From: Tyto alba
Taxonomy: Eukaryota > Chordata > Aves > Strigiformes > Tytonidae
Length of the DNA stretch: 64,000 nucleotides
Reading direction: 5' to 3'
Assembly: GCF_018691265.1 (NCBI RefSeq)
Contig: NW_024881313.1
Span: 17,229,518-17,293,517 of the forward strand
The position numbers and the translations under genes are program-made. Within the stretch, counting starts at the first letter, position 1, and every line of letters starts with the position of its first letter. The notes beneath the pieces are model-generated. The model was not told the DNA's origin and did not search any database. It worked only from the letters and a program-made list of their open reading frames with translations. Below are positions 23,913 to 35,149 of this stretch, in pieces.

Positions 23913-26900
23913 TATCACTGCATGACCCTGGGAGAGGCTGCCTCTTGAGACTCTCTCTGAGTCAATAGGACTTCAGGCTTGCCCTCCCTAGCAGAGAATA
24001 GTGATCAAACCAGAAATCAGTCAAAATATGCTTACCTAGTATGTGGAGAAAAGTCACTAAGGATAAAGTTAACTTTTTCAGCTGCAAGTAGGTAGGAAAA
24101 TGCTCTTTTCTAATGTGTGTTTCACTGTTAAGGTACAGAAAGGGTTGATGTGGAACTACGATGTCTAAAGATGCAATAGCACCTTTAAAAGCATTAATGA
24201 ATCAGATTCTTTCATCTGAAGTATTTGTTGCCCTTAGCATTGGTGACAAACAATACCACTACTTCCACAAACATACTGTTTCAAACTTAGCTTTCCTTTT
24301 TCCTCTGTACAAACTGCTCACTTGAAAGCAGATCATAGGTTTGGAAAGCCTGTTGAATCATGAAATTCAGCCTTGTTTGAAATGTAGCTTCATTAACCCA
24401 ACCGCAAAAAATTTTCTCACTTCTTTTACAATCATATGATAAATAACAACTGGATCATAATCACACAGAATAAATAAAATGTTCTGCATTTCATAGAAGG
24501 CAGTTGAGTGCAACTGTGCACTTTTATGATGACTGTTTTTTCTACTGATGTTATAGCTCCTGACTTCTTAATATGTTAACTTTGCTTTACACCAGTCTCA
24601 GAGCATTAAACAATAAAACCCAGATGAACAGCTAGCTAAGGATACCCATATGTATATCTCAATGATATGGCAATGTTAATGTCTCATATTAGATCTTTTA
24701 GGACAGGAATGTGTGCTTACTGAAAAAGGTGCATGCTCAAAATATCTTGAGTATGTGTAAGTTATAAATATTGTTTAGAACAGCCCTGAAACTGCTGTAA
24801 ATAACTCCAAGGAACTGACTGATGACGTGTGTGTCAGAGCACATGATTGTGGGACTGCAAATGGGTCTAAAAGCCCTATTTAGCTTTTCCTAACCCACAT
24901 CCTGATCTGAAAGCAGCTTGACCATTGAGTTACTATAAACTAACTGTTTATAATTTTTTCTTTGATTCTTGAAGCAAAGCGAAGGCTCATTTCAATGGTG
25001 TGGTGACTAGTGTAGATGGCAATCTAACTAGCACCTTGGATGAACACAGTGAATGCCAGGCAGCCAAGAGAATGTGAAAAACAGCAGCCTATAAAGCTAG
25101 TATGAAACTAGACAGAAATGCTCCAATTAAAAAAGAACTTCAGATTATGACCAGCAGCTGCCCAAACAAATGCTTCCCTTAAATCAGACAGAAATAATGC
25201 TGACTTGCATCTCTGAGGAGCTTACGACCTGTTAGAAAAATGTCCTCTCTGTTGAAACTTGGCATGTGTATTTTACACTGTTAACACATTTCTTCTTCTA
25301 AGCACCTAAACTCAGTTTGATCTGCTATATAGTATAACTAATGATTTATCTGGAAGTCAGAGGAAAAATAATGTTTTTATATTTATGTCTTGTCTGGTAG
25401 AAGACCTCATTTTGACAACGCAACATCACTAATGTGTTTTAAAGCAAAGGAGGAAACTTATTATTGAGTTCACACTGTAGTGATCAGAAATAACTGCATT
25501 TTTATAGATCATCTTGCATAAAGGATGCTCTCGTGAGAAAACTGAAGATAAAATGTATCTTTGGAGGTGAAATGAAGGGGGGAAAAAAGAAGATATCAGT
25601 TTTTCATTCTTTATTAGTCATCAGGATTAACTGTTGGCTGTTTGTCGCTAGAGTTCCTATTCTTCTACCTCTGGTGCTCTCATGGAGAAGGCAATGTGAG
25701 CTATATAAGATGTATGTTGCATGGCCACCAGCTGCTCAGTGATCCCTGAGGTGATGGGAAAACAGATGAAAAAGAAATTTGGTATTTTCTAAACACTTTC
25801 TACAGGTAAACTTTGAAAAGGATGGATTATAGAAATGTGGCAAGGTTATGTAGATTAGAACATAAAATTCTGGTTGCTTGCATGATAGTGATAATGTGTC
25901 AACTCTGACAGGCTAGGGAGTCTTGAGGATTATTCTGAATCCCAGCTCCAGCTGCTGTCCATTTCTTAGTTAAACTCTCACTACCTATCCATCTTTATTA
26001 GATTGATCTTACTGCTACTTTTCTTCAGCACCTTCTGCAATGTTTCGAATTCACTTTGTTTTGATGGTCTTAAGTGTAGCAGTCCTGTCAGCAGCAATCC
26101 TTCAGTGCTCTGCTTCACAGCCCTTCTATATCTCTTTCTCTCTTTCTGAGGGACTAGCCTAAAATGTAGTTTACATATTAAATTGGACAGAAGTTCTACT
26201 TTGGGTATCAATATGTCAATGTTGATGGCTTTAAGTGGGCTTTGTTGTAGCAGGATGACTTATGTGGCTCAGAACAGTCAAGAACTTCCCTCAAGCTTCA
26301 CCCTAAATATCAGCATGGTCAGGTCCTGTGTCTGCTTTTGAGAGGTTTTTTCTTGTGTCTTTCAGCACAACTCAAGAACTTGTGCTTTTTCTGTGGAAGG
26401 TGTGCGCTAGATGCATCTTCTGTCTGACTTGCATAGTCAGTTTTATGTATATTAAATGATATGAGAAGCAGCACTGAATTCAAAAGATTGGGCCAATGGG
26501 GAGAGCAGGATATTAGGTTAAAAGTTCAGTGGAGATGCAAATGTAAAACTGCTTTCCTCCTACTAGTGGCTGAGATTTCTTGGCTTCTGTTAAAGGAGGG
26601 CACCTTGGAGAAGTGAAACTTGGGTTTTCACCTTTGTGCTGGCTGCATCAAAAGTCTTTTTTCTAATTTTGGATGCATGCTTTTATGTGACTGCTTGAGT
26701 TCTCCAATCAGATAATCCTCATCTTTTGTTTTTGAACTACCTTGCCTAGAGTAAATTTCTATCACAGTGAAGAATCTTTTCATGAGTGGATAATTACCTA
26801 CTATCTACTTGACATCTCTGGTTTGTAGATGTGTACTATATTACAAGATGAACCTTTCTCTTAAACACTTCTTAACTTTTAAGAACTTCCTACTTACAGC

Positions 26901-28452
26901 ACAATGCTAGGGGCCAAATCCTCAGGTAGAGTAAATCAATGTCTTTCTATTATGCCAATGGAAACTGTGTTGATTTATAGCTACTGAATATCTCATCCTA
27001 GATATTGATTGAATTTCTTGTTGTCTAGTGGAAATAGAGCCTGAATAGCTTCTGCATTCTATTTGCTTCCTCTTCTCCTTCTGCATATAAGAAAAAAATT
27101 GATTCTTTTAATAATAAATCATATAGAAGTTTTTTTCCCTTATATAATAAAATCCCTTGAGACCATTTATGGAACTACACTCATTTATTTATTCAAAATT
27201 GCTGCCTTCTTGGCTTTTGTCTCATTTTTCATGGTGGTCAAATTAAATATTTTATTAATTGATTTCAGTTGTGCCCACCATGCATATTACTTCATCATGA
27301 TGGAATGAGATTGATGTGCAGCTTTGTAAATCACCATTTATACATGCCATCTTTGTCAATACTGGTTCACTTTTCTTTTTCTTTGCCAAAAGACAAGTGC
27401 AGGAAATCAAATAAACTTGTATAATATTGTTTCAAAATTAAGCTTATTATATTAAATTTGAAAAGTGCTAGCAAAATAATGAGAGACAGCTGGACCAAGT
27501 CCAGGCCATTCTTGGAAGGTTCCACACTATTATCAGTTGGGTTTTTTGTCAGTTTTCCCTATAGGATTTAATTTTTACTTTGATATTATCAATATTAAAG
27601 CATATTCAGCTTGAAGAAGCATCTGCAAGTGTGTTGCAGCACTGGGAAATTAACACTGTAAAACTGCCTCTCTTTCTATTTTAGTGCAGACAGATTTGTT
27701 TTAATTTTTCTTTTTAGCCATTAAAAGACTGTTTCTTAATAGACTTAATATACTTAGACTTTTTTCTTAGCTTTTTGGAGCAATGACTTTTTTTCATTTT
27801 GTACATTGGTTAGCACAGGACCTAGTGCTGGCTCATGAATACAGCCATAATTAAGCTTGCTGCTGTATGGTTTTGCGGCAATACTGATGTGTTGTATTAC
27901 TTTTAACATGTTCAGTGTTTAAAGACTCTCCTATATTCTGAGAAAATGTTAATATTAAAGTCTTTCCCAACAGAGCCATAGGTCTCCTGACTCTTCAACA
28001 ATATCTGAGAGACAGTGTAAAACAGATAGTCTTACTGGTTATTAAACTTCTTTGAGACCACATAAAAAATATATATATCTGTGTATGTGTAGACTTGAAA
28101 GAAATGCTGAAAGTCACAGACTACTATGTAACTTCAGGACTTAAATACATCACAGATCCATCATGTCTTTTCTTGGATATAACATTAGCACATGAGTATT
28201 GTTTCAAAATATGACTATATGGGTGACTATTAATCTTAGGAGTGTCATTTGAAAAATACTATTTGAAAAGTTCTTTCAGTATGAATCTTTGTGTGCTTGG
28301 AAGGGAAGACATGCTAAAATAAATGGCCGAATATAGTCTAAATATAAACACCAACTTGCTCCAACATCTCCTAAGAATAATTTCAAACTAGAACTCAATT
28401 ATTAACAAAAAGATTAAAGAGTTTAAGAGTTTTGCAAGACCAGAAAGTGTGG
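23913..28452. other. AT-rich non-coding sequence
   Basis: No recognised gene or transposon. A minus-strand open frame at 25981-26211 (76 codons) gives a Lys/Arg/Leu-rich peptide without a known domain. The 27530-27880 stretch is unique and non-repetitive, so it could be conserved non-coding DNA, but only comparison could show that. Confidence 0.6.
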
Positions 28453-28508
28453 GTTTTTTTGTTGTTGGTGTTTTTTTTTTTCATTTTTTTTGTTTTGTTT
28501 TGTTTTTA
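28453..28508 (+). repeat. T-rich low-complexity tract
   Basis: Runs of T interrupted by single G or GTTG units, including a (GTTTT)-like stretch at the 3' end. Read on the minus strand it would be an A-rich tail, but no retroelement body that I recognise adjoins it. Confidence 0.9.
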
Positions 28509-28879
28509 ATGATTCTAGAATGCCTGCAAAAAAGGGAAGAAAGGTACAAAGATAACAATAAATAACTGAACATATACATTGGCTTAGTCATTGTCACTCT
28601 GCTTCATAACATGGCTGTTTATAACATGGTTGTATCAGCAGAACAGGAACTTTCCACTTCAGAGCATGATGAGATAATACCATTTAGCTTCTCAGCAAAG
28701 CAGAAGAAGATATATCATTGTTTTAATAAGGTATGACTGAATTCTGAACTGGCAGTGGTGGCCATGTGTTCTGTTAGCCTGTTACTTACTGCCTGTAAAG
28801 CACATTTGTCTCCTGATAAGCTATGTCAGCAGCGACATTTGGATTTTTTTTTTTAATTAAATTTTTACATTTTTTCTAG

Positions 28880-29320
28880 CATTTGCTTCAGGCAGGACAG
28901 AATCAAATTCCATTGGAATTATTAGAAGCATTCACACACACCTCTATGGCTTTAGGTTCAGAAAATTTGAATCAACTGTCTAAGAGTGCCGGTCCTTTAT
29001 TTCAAACTTTTTTTTCACAGCTTTCCACGTGTTTTATTTCAAAATATAACCATGTTCATTATAGCCTGGCATCTGGTCCTCAGTTGCAGCATGGGGAGCA
29101 AACTACTTCTCTCATACATGCACAGAATCACAAGGAAATAATTTGTTTTTTACCATCGAGCTGTTCTACCACTTCAAATATTGGAAATCAATCTAAAAGA
29201 AACAAATGCCTTTTGTACCACTGAAGTAGCCGCAGTTGCAGCATAGTCACCTCAAATATAATTTCACTCTTTTAAGTAACATTTTGGGTTAAATTCATTC
29301 TCATGACCTGTGCTAATAAA
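28880..29320 (+). other. candidate 3'-terminal exon (unproven)
   Basis: A long pyrimidine tract ending TTTTTTCTAG (AG at 28878-28879) is a good splice acceptor. Immediately after it, the frame read CAT-TTG-CTT-CAG is open for about 115 codons to a TGA at 29222-29224, and an AATAAA polyadenylation signal follows at 29315-29320. The in-frame triplet just upstream is the TAG of the acceptor itself, so the frame opens exactly at the predicted exon edge. The peptide is Ser/Gln/Leu-rich with no domain I recognise. It could be the last exon of an unrecognised coding or non-coding transcript, or a coincidence in T-rich DNA. Confidence 0.22.
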
Positions 29321-31307
29321 TGAAACTTATAAACGTATTTGTATGTTATGAAAAATTTGGGAATGTTAGTGTTCATATGCTCAGCAAAACACAGAGTATG
29401 TTTAATACCTGACAAATGCAATTTGTGTTCCAAACTGAGAAAGAATGCCATCATTCAGCATTTTTCAAGCATATGGGTTACTGGAATTACACCAAAAGTC
29501 AAGCATAACTACAGTTATTCTTAACCTCTGAAATCTCTATTGTGTTATGCATGCCTATGCTAACTGATTCCTTATTCCTGGTGGTATCTGAGGACTAAGG
29601 TTCCACTCAATGTGAGTTAAAATATAAATATTTGCCCCACTAAAAATTTTCATCATGTGCTGAACCTGGGCTTACATTCCTGATTTTGATGTGGCATCCA
29701 TAGTCTGCACCTCAAAGTTAGTTACAATATTGCACCCTAAGCTCTTAGTGCAGACAATAAAATTTCAGAAGGGAGTTAATTTTCAAATGTCTAATTTAGT
29801 AAGGCAGTAACAGTAGGTACATATGGTTAAACATGAACCTTGTTAATACTATGACTGGAGGCTTCAATCAAAGGACTGTAGATCTAGGTGATATCAACAT
29901 ATTTTATAACGTTGGACATCAGTAGTGTCAGCTATCCTGAAACAAATAAAAGGGAGAAGATACCATGGGCCATAAAAATTACATTCCAACCAGTTGAAGG
30001 TAAAAATGATTAAGCCAAAACATTATTATTTTTTTTTTTCCTGAAAGAGTGTCTAGTAATGCATATTACTATAGTGAGGTAGACACTCTAAAATGTTAAA
30101 AATGTGAAAAGGGTTCTTGTACAAATAAAAGAAACATTATGTGATGTACAACAAAGTGGAAGTTATTAACAACCTGAGATGCATCAAAACTCATATTTGT
30201 TTCACTTGTTTTCCTTTTCCAGACTTTTAATGTTTAAAGCCTATAGGTGGTGAAGTTTACATTGCCGTGTTCGATACAGAACAGCAGTCTATAAATTTAG
30301 GAACATGTCTGATCACATGTCATTTTAGCTGCAGATTGTGTTGTAAGAAAGGGCCACTGTCATATACGTGAAAAAGATAGGTCACTGTTAACTTATTTCA
30401 TGGACAAGATCCCACATTAAGCTGAAACTGCAAACCTGATACTGTGTTTGGTTTTCAGTGGTCCATGAACATTCCTTGCATGCTAAACATGTTATGAATA
30501 CTTGCTTGTTAACTGATTAAGTCATTGAGTGTTTCAGTTCTGCCACTTTCAGTGAAAGTTTTAGATCACAAAGAAAGAAGTGAAGTTCTAAAGAATGTAG
30601 AATTAACTTAATTAAAGACCTCTTAGGCTCCAGTCTGAGTCTGACTGGGTAAGAGCACATTTTCTTGAATATGAGAATACAGCTGGATTTTTGAATAAGA
30701 CAATAATAAAAAGAAGGAACATCAGCAATGCAAATGTAAATGCATATTCAAGCTATTTTTTAAGATTTTATTGCTTCTATCACTGAAAATATTGCTTTTA
30801 TATTATTTTTTACAGAGATATAGATCTTGTTAAATATGTTATTTTCTTTACTTTCATTGAATTACCTCAATTATCTTTTAACTAAGTGAAAAAATGCTTT
30901 TCATTCTTCTTCATTATGTTTTCACTGATTCACCACAAATACAGTAAAACAGAAAGACAAGCATTACTCTGGTATCCAGGCTATGGCATCTGCTATTCCA
31001 TGTGTTTTATGTCATTGACAAATGATAAAGATTCTGTGTGCTAGTATGAATAGAAGTTTTTCAAAGGGATAACCTGTCACAAGTTGGTGAAGAAGTCACT
31101 AGTGTTGACAATGTTATTATCTACAGACAATGTGAGATGCATACAATAGAAACTTCCTGGAGTGGAGCAAATATTAATGGAGCTTTTGCATCTATGAATG
31201 TAATGTATGCTGCCCTGAAGTGTCAATGAATGGATAAACTGGTAAATAAATCTAGCGGGGACATATTTGAGCATTTCAATAGCAGTAAATTGGATTTCCC
31301 TGCCCCT
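29321..31307. other. AT-rich non-coding sequence
   Basis: No recognised gene or transposon. It contains the two-part hairpin near 30.05 kb, listed separately. The short open frames at 29272-29454 and 31077-31274 (both minus) are unrecognised. Confidence 0.6.
30046..30089. repeat. two-part nested inverted repeat
   Basis: The outer arms AGAGTGTCT (30046-30054) and AGACACTCT (30081-30089) are exact reverse complements. Directly inside the left arm lies a second hairpin, AGTAAT-gcat-ATTACT (30055-30070), followed by a 10-base unpaired bulge. Transcribed, it could fold into a stem with an internal hairpin. It is too short and too weakly paired to be called a microRNA precursor. It may be the remnant of a small inverted-repeat transposon. 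Confidence 0.9.
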
Positions 31308-31329
31308 CCCCCCCCCCCCCCCCCCCCCC
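31308..31329 (+). repeat. 22-base poly-C tract
   Basis: Twenty-two consecutive C bases, preceded by TGCCCCT and followed by G. Such a long C/G homopolymer is rare in this AT-rich setting and could form an i-motif, with a G-quadruplex on the other strand. Length in any assembly is unreliable because polymerase and sequencing slippage are common at such tracts. Confidence 0.97.
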
Positions 31330-33715
31330 GATGTAATTCATATATTCACTAGAATAATCTGGGTTAGTTCTTAAGAAAGGGAATTGTGTTGCAAAAGGGT
31401 CATTCAGATTCTTCTAACTTTACTGAATTGAAGCTACTAGATGAATCTTTTGCTTTGTGTTCTAAAGGAGGATATAAAGGAAGATAAACCAACACTAGGA
31501 GAAGAACCATTTAGTTGTATCACAGGTGCCTTCAGTTTATTTTAACTTTGGAAGATTGATGCACATTGTCTTAAAGCTGGAGCACAACTCTTGCTGATGT
31601 AGGCCAGTCCATAGGTGAGCTGTCATGGCCAACACTCTGTCATCTTCCACTGGTGCTGCAGACAGTGGAGCCCTATGCCAGAGAAAGAGCATGAAGGAAG
31701 GAGATGACAAATTGAAAAGAGGGAGAAGCAGTGATAAAAACAAACAGAAGGAGAATAAGTCTTTGTTGCTTACCAGGATGGGAGCAGAGCAGTGAAGAAC
31801 ATCACTAAGTCTTTAATACAGCTGGTTGCAGGAATACAATTCCTGTTTGTGGTAACTTCAGGCTTTCAAATATATATTTGTCCTTTCACACACTTTTGGA
31901 TAATAAAATTTTACAAAAGCACTATAATACTGGTTAAAAGTTAATGTTTCCTATCCTAATTTTCATTCCTTTCCTTCTGCCCACTTTTTAAATGAGTAGA
32001 CAGTGTAGTCAAAAACTCAGGTATCTTTTTGAAAATGATGCAAGAATCAGAAAGATCATGCAAATCATTCAAGTGAGTGGCAATTAGCTGCCATCAGAAA
32101 AAAAGGTATCCAGCATATTGTGATTAGATGTAATTTTTCAATTGTTTACCTGCAATTTTTATAAGGTTTCCACAAAAATTAAACCTTACATAATAGTCTA
32201 GATGGTATGCAAATAGATACGTATTTCATGTCTTCAGTTGTGTCAACTCTAATTTTTTACTGTAACATCAGGATTCAAGTGGAAAACTACAGGAAAGAGT
32301 TATCTGAAGAAATAATTCAACAAAAATTTCTGAATAATAAAAGCATTTGGGAAAATGTGGTGAGTGTTTATAAATAGAAGAACCAAAGATGTCAAAATAT
32401 TAATTGCACATGCTGCTTCCCAGCTCTATTTTAAGGAAAATGTAACAAAAAAGCACCAAAAACCCCCCAGCCCCAAACCCAAAAACTGAAAAGAAAGGTT
32501 CAAGAGGCTGCTATTTGAAATAAATGAGCAATGGAGATTGATCCAAAGGAACACAGAGTTTTATAAAGAGCGCAAGGCTGCTTGAATGGTAGGTTATCAC
32601 TATTATTTCAGGAGTTAGATAATCAATGCATTCATTTTTGTTTTTCTAATAATTTAATTCTTAACCTTTAAAAGTAAATCTCAGAAATATTAAATAATTG
32701 AGAATATTTGCCTTTGACTATATTGTATACTGCAAACAGCTGCTGAATGCTGAAATAGGTCATATATTTAGGTCACATACTCTTCTGTTTGGCTGAATAT
32801 TTTCTGGATTCTCCCTCATTCAATATTTCTCCCTCTGCAATAGAAAACCAGAGACATTGTGCATGCAGAGTAGTTCAGTGAATATGCTAAATTGTTGTAT
32901 TGACATGCTGTTAGTTCCACTCACTAGACCTTGCTTTTGGTCATTAAGAATACTATCAGTTTGAGAAATGCTTGTAAGGTCTAACGAAACACTTAGGATG
33001 CCCTACACACTGGGGACTGGTTGTACTGTGTGATGGAGTACAGGGAAAGTTCAGTCTGCTGGGAATTGAGGAGTGCCTCTGCACACCAGCCTCTACTCTT
33101 TGTCACCTAAACAAAAAGATCACAGTGAAAGATACTACAGCTTTCCTGTAGACTGCTGCCTCCTAGAATAGATATGGGACAATACAGACTTTCTACAAAG
33201 TAAGTCAGGCCCTGGTTTATTCTAGAAGTAACAGCAATAGAGGTGAATGGATATTCACCTTTCATGAGCATCAACCGTGACAGGGTCAGGCTCAAACCTG
33301 ATAGTTAGAGCAGCTTCAGAATGAGGGTAACAGGAGCTTCCTCAAGTACATACTTCATAAGTATCAAAAGCACTGGACGATGGTACAAAGCGTAGGATGT
33401 CTGGTTGTCTTTTTTTTTTTTTTTGCATGAAATGTCTTCATTGTGCTTTTGGTGTGTGGTGGAGTCTTCACCTTCTGAACATTTAGGCATTGTTCTGTGT
33501 CCTCCAGGATCTTAAAAGGGATTTATATGACTTACATCTCTGGCTGGGCAGTTCTGAGTAATCGTAAAAGCAGAACTGTCTGTATATATGTAATTTTCAG
33601 GCCAAATAGGGAGCTCCAAATGAGCTCAAGGGTAAGTAGCTGCTGAACAAGGAACTTCCTTCTCTTTGGGCTTAAAAACTTGTTGTCTCTGTAAGTCCTG
33701 TGTTAGGTAGATGCA
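31330..33715. other. AT-rich non-coding sequence up to LTR copy 2
   Basis: No recognised gene. A perfect 8-bp hairpin (AGGTGAAT-ggat-ATTCACCT) lies at 33241-33260, and a 15-base T run ends at 33424. The minus-strand open frames at 31537-31743, 33107-33295 and 33305-33490 are short and unrecognised. Confidence 0.6.
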
Positions 33716-33846
33716 TGTCCTGGGTTTGAGTGAGTGGTGGGGTTTTTTGGTAAGCAGGAGAGGGGGTTATCGGGGCAGCCCCCTGTAAGAAGCTTCTTGA
33801 GCCTCCCCCAGCTCCAAGTCAGCTCCACCTCTGCACCAAAACTGAT

Positions 33847-33881
33847 CCAATCAGCTGCACCTCTGCGATAACATATTTAAG
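33847..33881 (+). promoter_or_regulatory. LTR copy 2 promoter motifs (CCAAT, TATA-like)
   Basis: CCAAT at 33847-33851 and CATATTTAAG at 33872-33881, in the same order and context as in LTR copy 1. The spacing is shorter than in copy 1 by about nine bases. They are likely U3 core promoter elements; present activity is unknown. Confidence 0.5.
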
Positions 33882-34528
33882 AAGGGACGTGGTGAAATGC
33901 AGTTGGACTTGTGAGGAGGAGTTGTGGCAGAAGTGTGAACACCAAGGTCAGTGGAGAAATGGAGGAAGAAAGGAGGGGGGGAGGTGTGCTGAAGCAGAGA
34001 CCCCCCTGTATCCTGTGGTGAGATGGCAGGGCGGCCCCCCACCCCACCATCCATGAAGATCTACGGTGGAGCAGATGATTTATGGCTTGTGTTTTGCATG
34101 CCTGATCAAGATGTCTGTGCCCGAAGAAGGCCGGGGTCTTGTGGAAAAGGTAGCCGCTGCTCTTGTAGTTCAGTACTGGAAGAATTGCAGCATGTGGGGG
34201 TGTCCCACACTGGAGCAGCTTGGGAAGGGCTGAAGCCCATGGGAGGGACTCATGTCAGAGGAATTTTGTGGAGGACTGTCTCCTGTGAGAGGGGGACCAT
34301 GATGGAGCAGGGGGAGAAGTTCCAGAAGGTCCCCCCACTGAAGATAAAAGAAGCAGCAGCACTGACTGCACCCCCCATTCCCTGCCCCTGCACTGCTGGG
34401 GAAGGAGGTAGAGATATCAGGAGCAGAGCTGAGCCCAGGAAGAAGGGAGGGTTGTGGGGAAGGTGTTCTCAAGATGTGGCAATTCTTCTCATTGTCATAC
34501 TCTGTTAAGTGTTGTTGTTAGTGTCTGT

Positions 34529-34534
34529 AATAAA
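34529..34534 (+). promoter_or_regulatory. AATAAA polyadenylation signal in LTR copy 2
   Basis: Canonical hexamer about 650 bases downstream of the TATA-like box, as expected for the R region of an LTR. The corresponding place in LTR copy 1 reads GATAAA, so that copy may have lost its signal. Confidence 0.55.
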
Positions 34535-34724
34535 TCTATGTTGGTTTTTTTTCCTTCCCCTAACGAGTCTGCCTTTTGCCTGTGACCATAATGGGTGATC
34601 TGTCCCTCCCAGTCCTATCTTGAGTCCCAAGCCTGGCTCATTTGTCCCTTCTCATCGCTGGAAGAGAAGGGAGGAGTGAGCAACTGCATGGTGTTTGGTT
34701 GCCGACCAGGCTCAAACCATGACA

Positions 34725-35149
34725 CTGTATAATTCTCAAGTTTTGGCGGGCATTTGGTCGACTCAAGAAGCAAATGATGTTTGAAGGTAACAGGACATTT
34801 TTGAAATATTGTTATCATCACTTATTCAAAAATAAAGGAAAATTTTTTCTCTGAACTATTACATGCCCAAAGGAAGCAAACAGTCCATTATAGCGTTTCA
34901 CCTATACTTAAAATGAAACATGTTTATTCCAATATCAAGCCACAATTTCCTGTGTTGCAATTCAAGCTTTTTTGTCTTAACTTTCGTATATATACCTTCA
35001 TATATATATATATATATATGCTCATATATACCAAATAGCAATTTTTGATGTACCAGAAACTGTCATGGTATATTCTCCAAGTTCTTTCTTAGATGAAACT
35101 GATCTGGTTTTCCTGAATCTTCCCTCATATGTCATGTTCTCTACAGTTT
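34725..35149. other. spacer between LTR copy 2 and an old CR1
   Basis: AT-rich sequence containing the (AT)10 microsatellite. The part after about 35.08 kb may be the badly decayed continuation of the minus-strand CR1 that begins clearly near 35.15 kb. Confidence 0.5.
35000..35019. repeat. (AT)10 microsatellite
   Basis: Ten alternating A-T units within a longer ATATA-rich context (34985-35035). Confidence 0.9.

Larger units (their letters stand above)
33716..34724 (+). mobile_element. solo LTR of an avian endogenous retrovirus (copy 2)
   Basis: The 1009-bp element begins TGTCCTGGGTTTGAG and ends CTCAAACCATGACA, which are near-perfect inverted termini with TG...CA ends. It carries a CCAAT motif (33847-33851), a TATA-like CATATTTAAG (33872-33881), the same 45-bp-period GGAGCAG array as copy 1 (clearest at 34187-34320) and an AATAAA polyadenylation signal (34529-34534), which together fix the orientation as plus. 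The longest open frame of the window (34023-34508, 161 codons) lies wholly inside this array and is not a gene. No retroviral internal genes adjoin it. The flanks ATGCA and CTGTA do not form a clear target duplication. Confidence 0.87.

Noticed and set aside
30046..30089. MicroRNA precursor.
   Set aside because: The stems are too short (9 and 6 bp) and interrupted by a 10-base bulge, unlike a precursor stem of 20 bp or more.
34023..34508. 161-codon open frame, the longest in the window, as a gene.
   Set aside because: It lies wholly within LTR copy 2, over its G+C-rich tandem array, which is also open on the other strand (34170-34472). The equivalent frame in LTR copy 1 is different, so there is no conserved protein.
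21324..34724. The two LTRs as the ends of one 13-kb provirus.
   Set aside because: The LTRs differ in length, termini and many internal bases, and the 11.4 kb between them contains no retroviral coding sequence, primer-binding site next to the first LTR or polypurine tract next to the second that I can see. They are better read as two independent solo LTRs.
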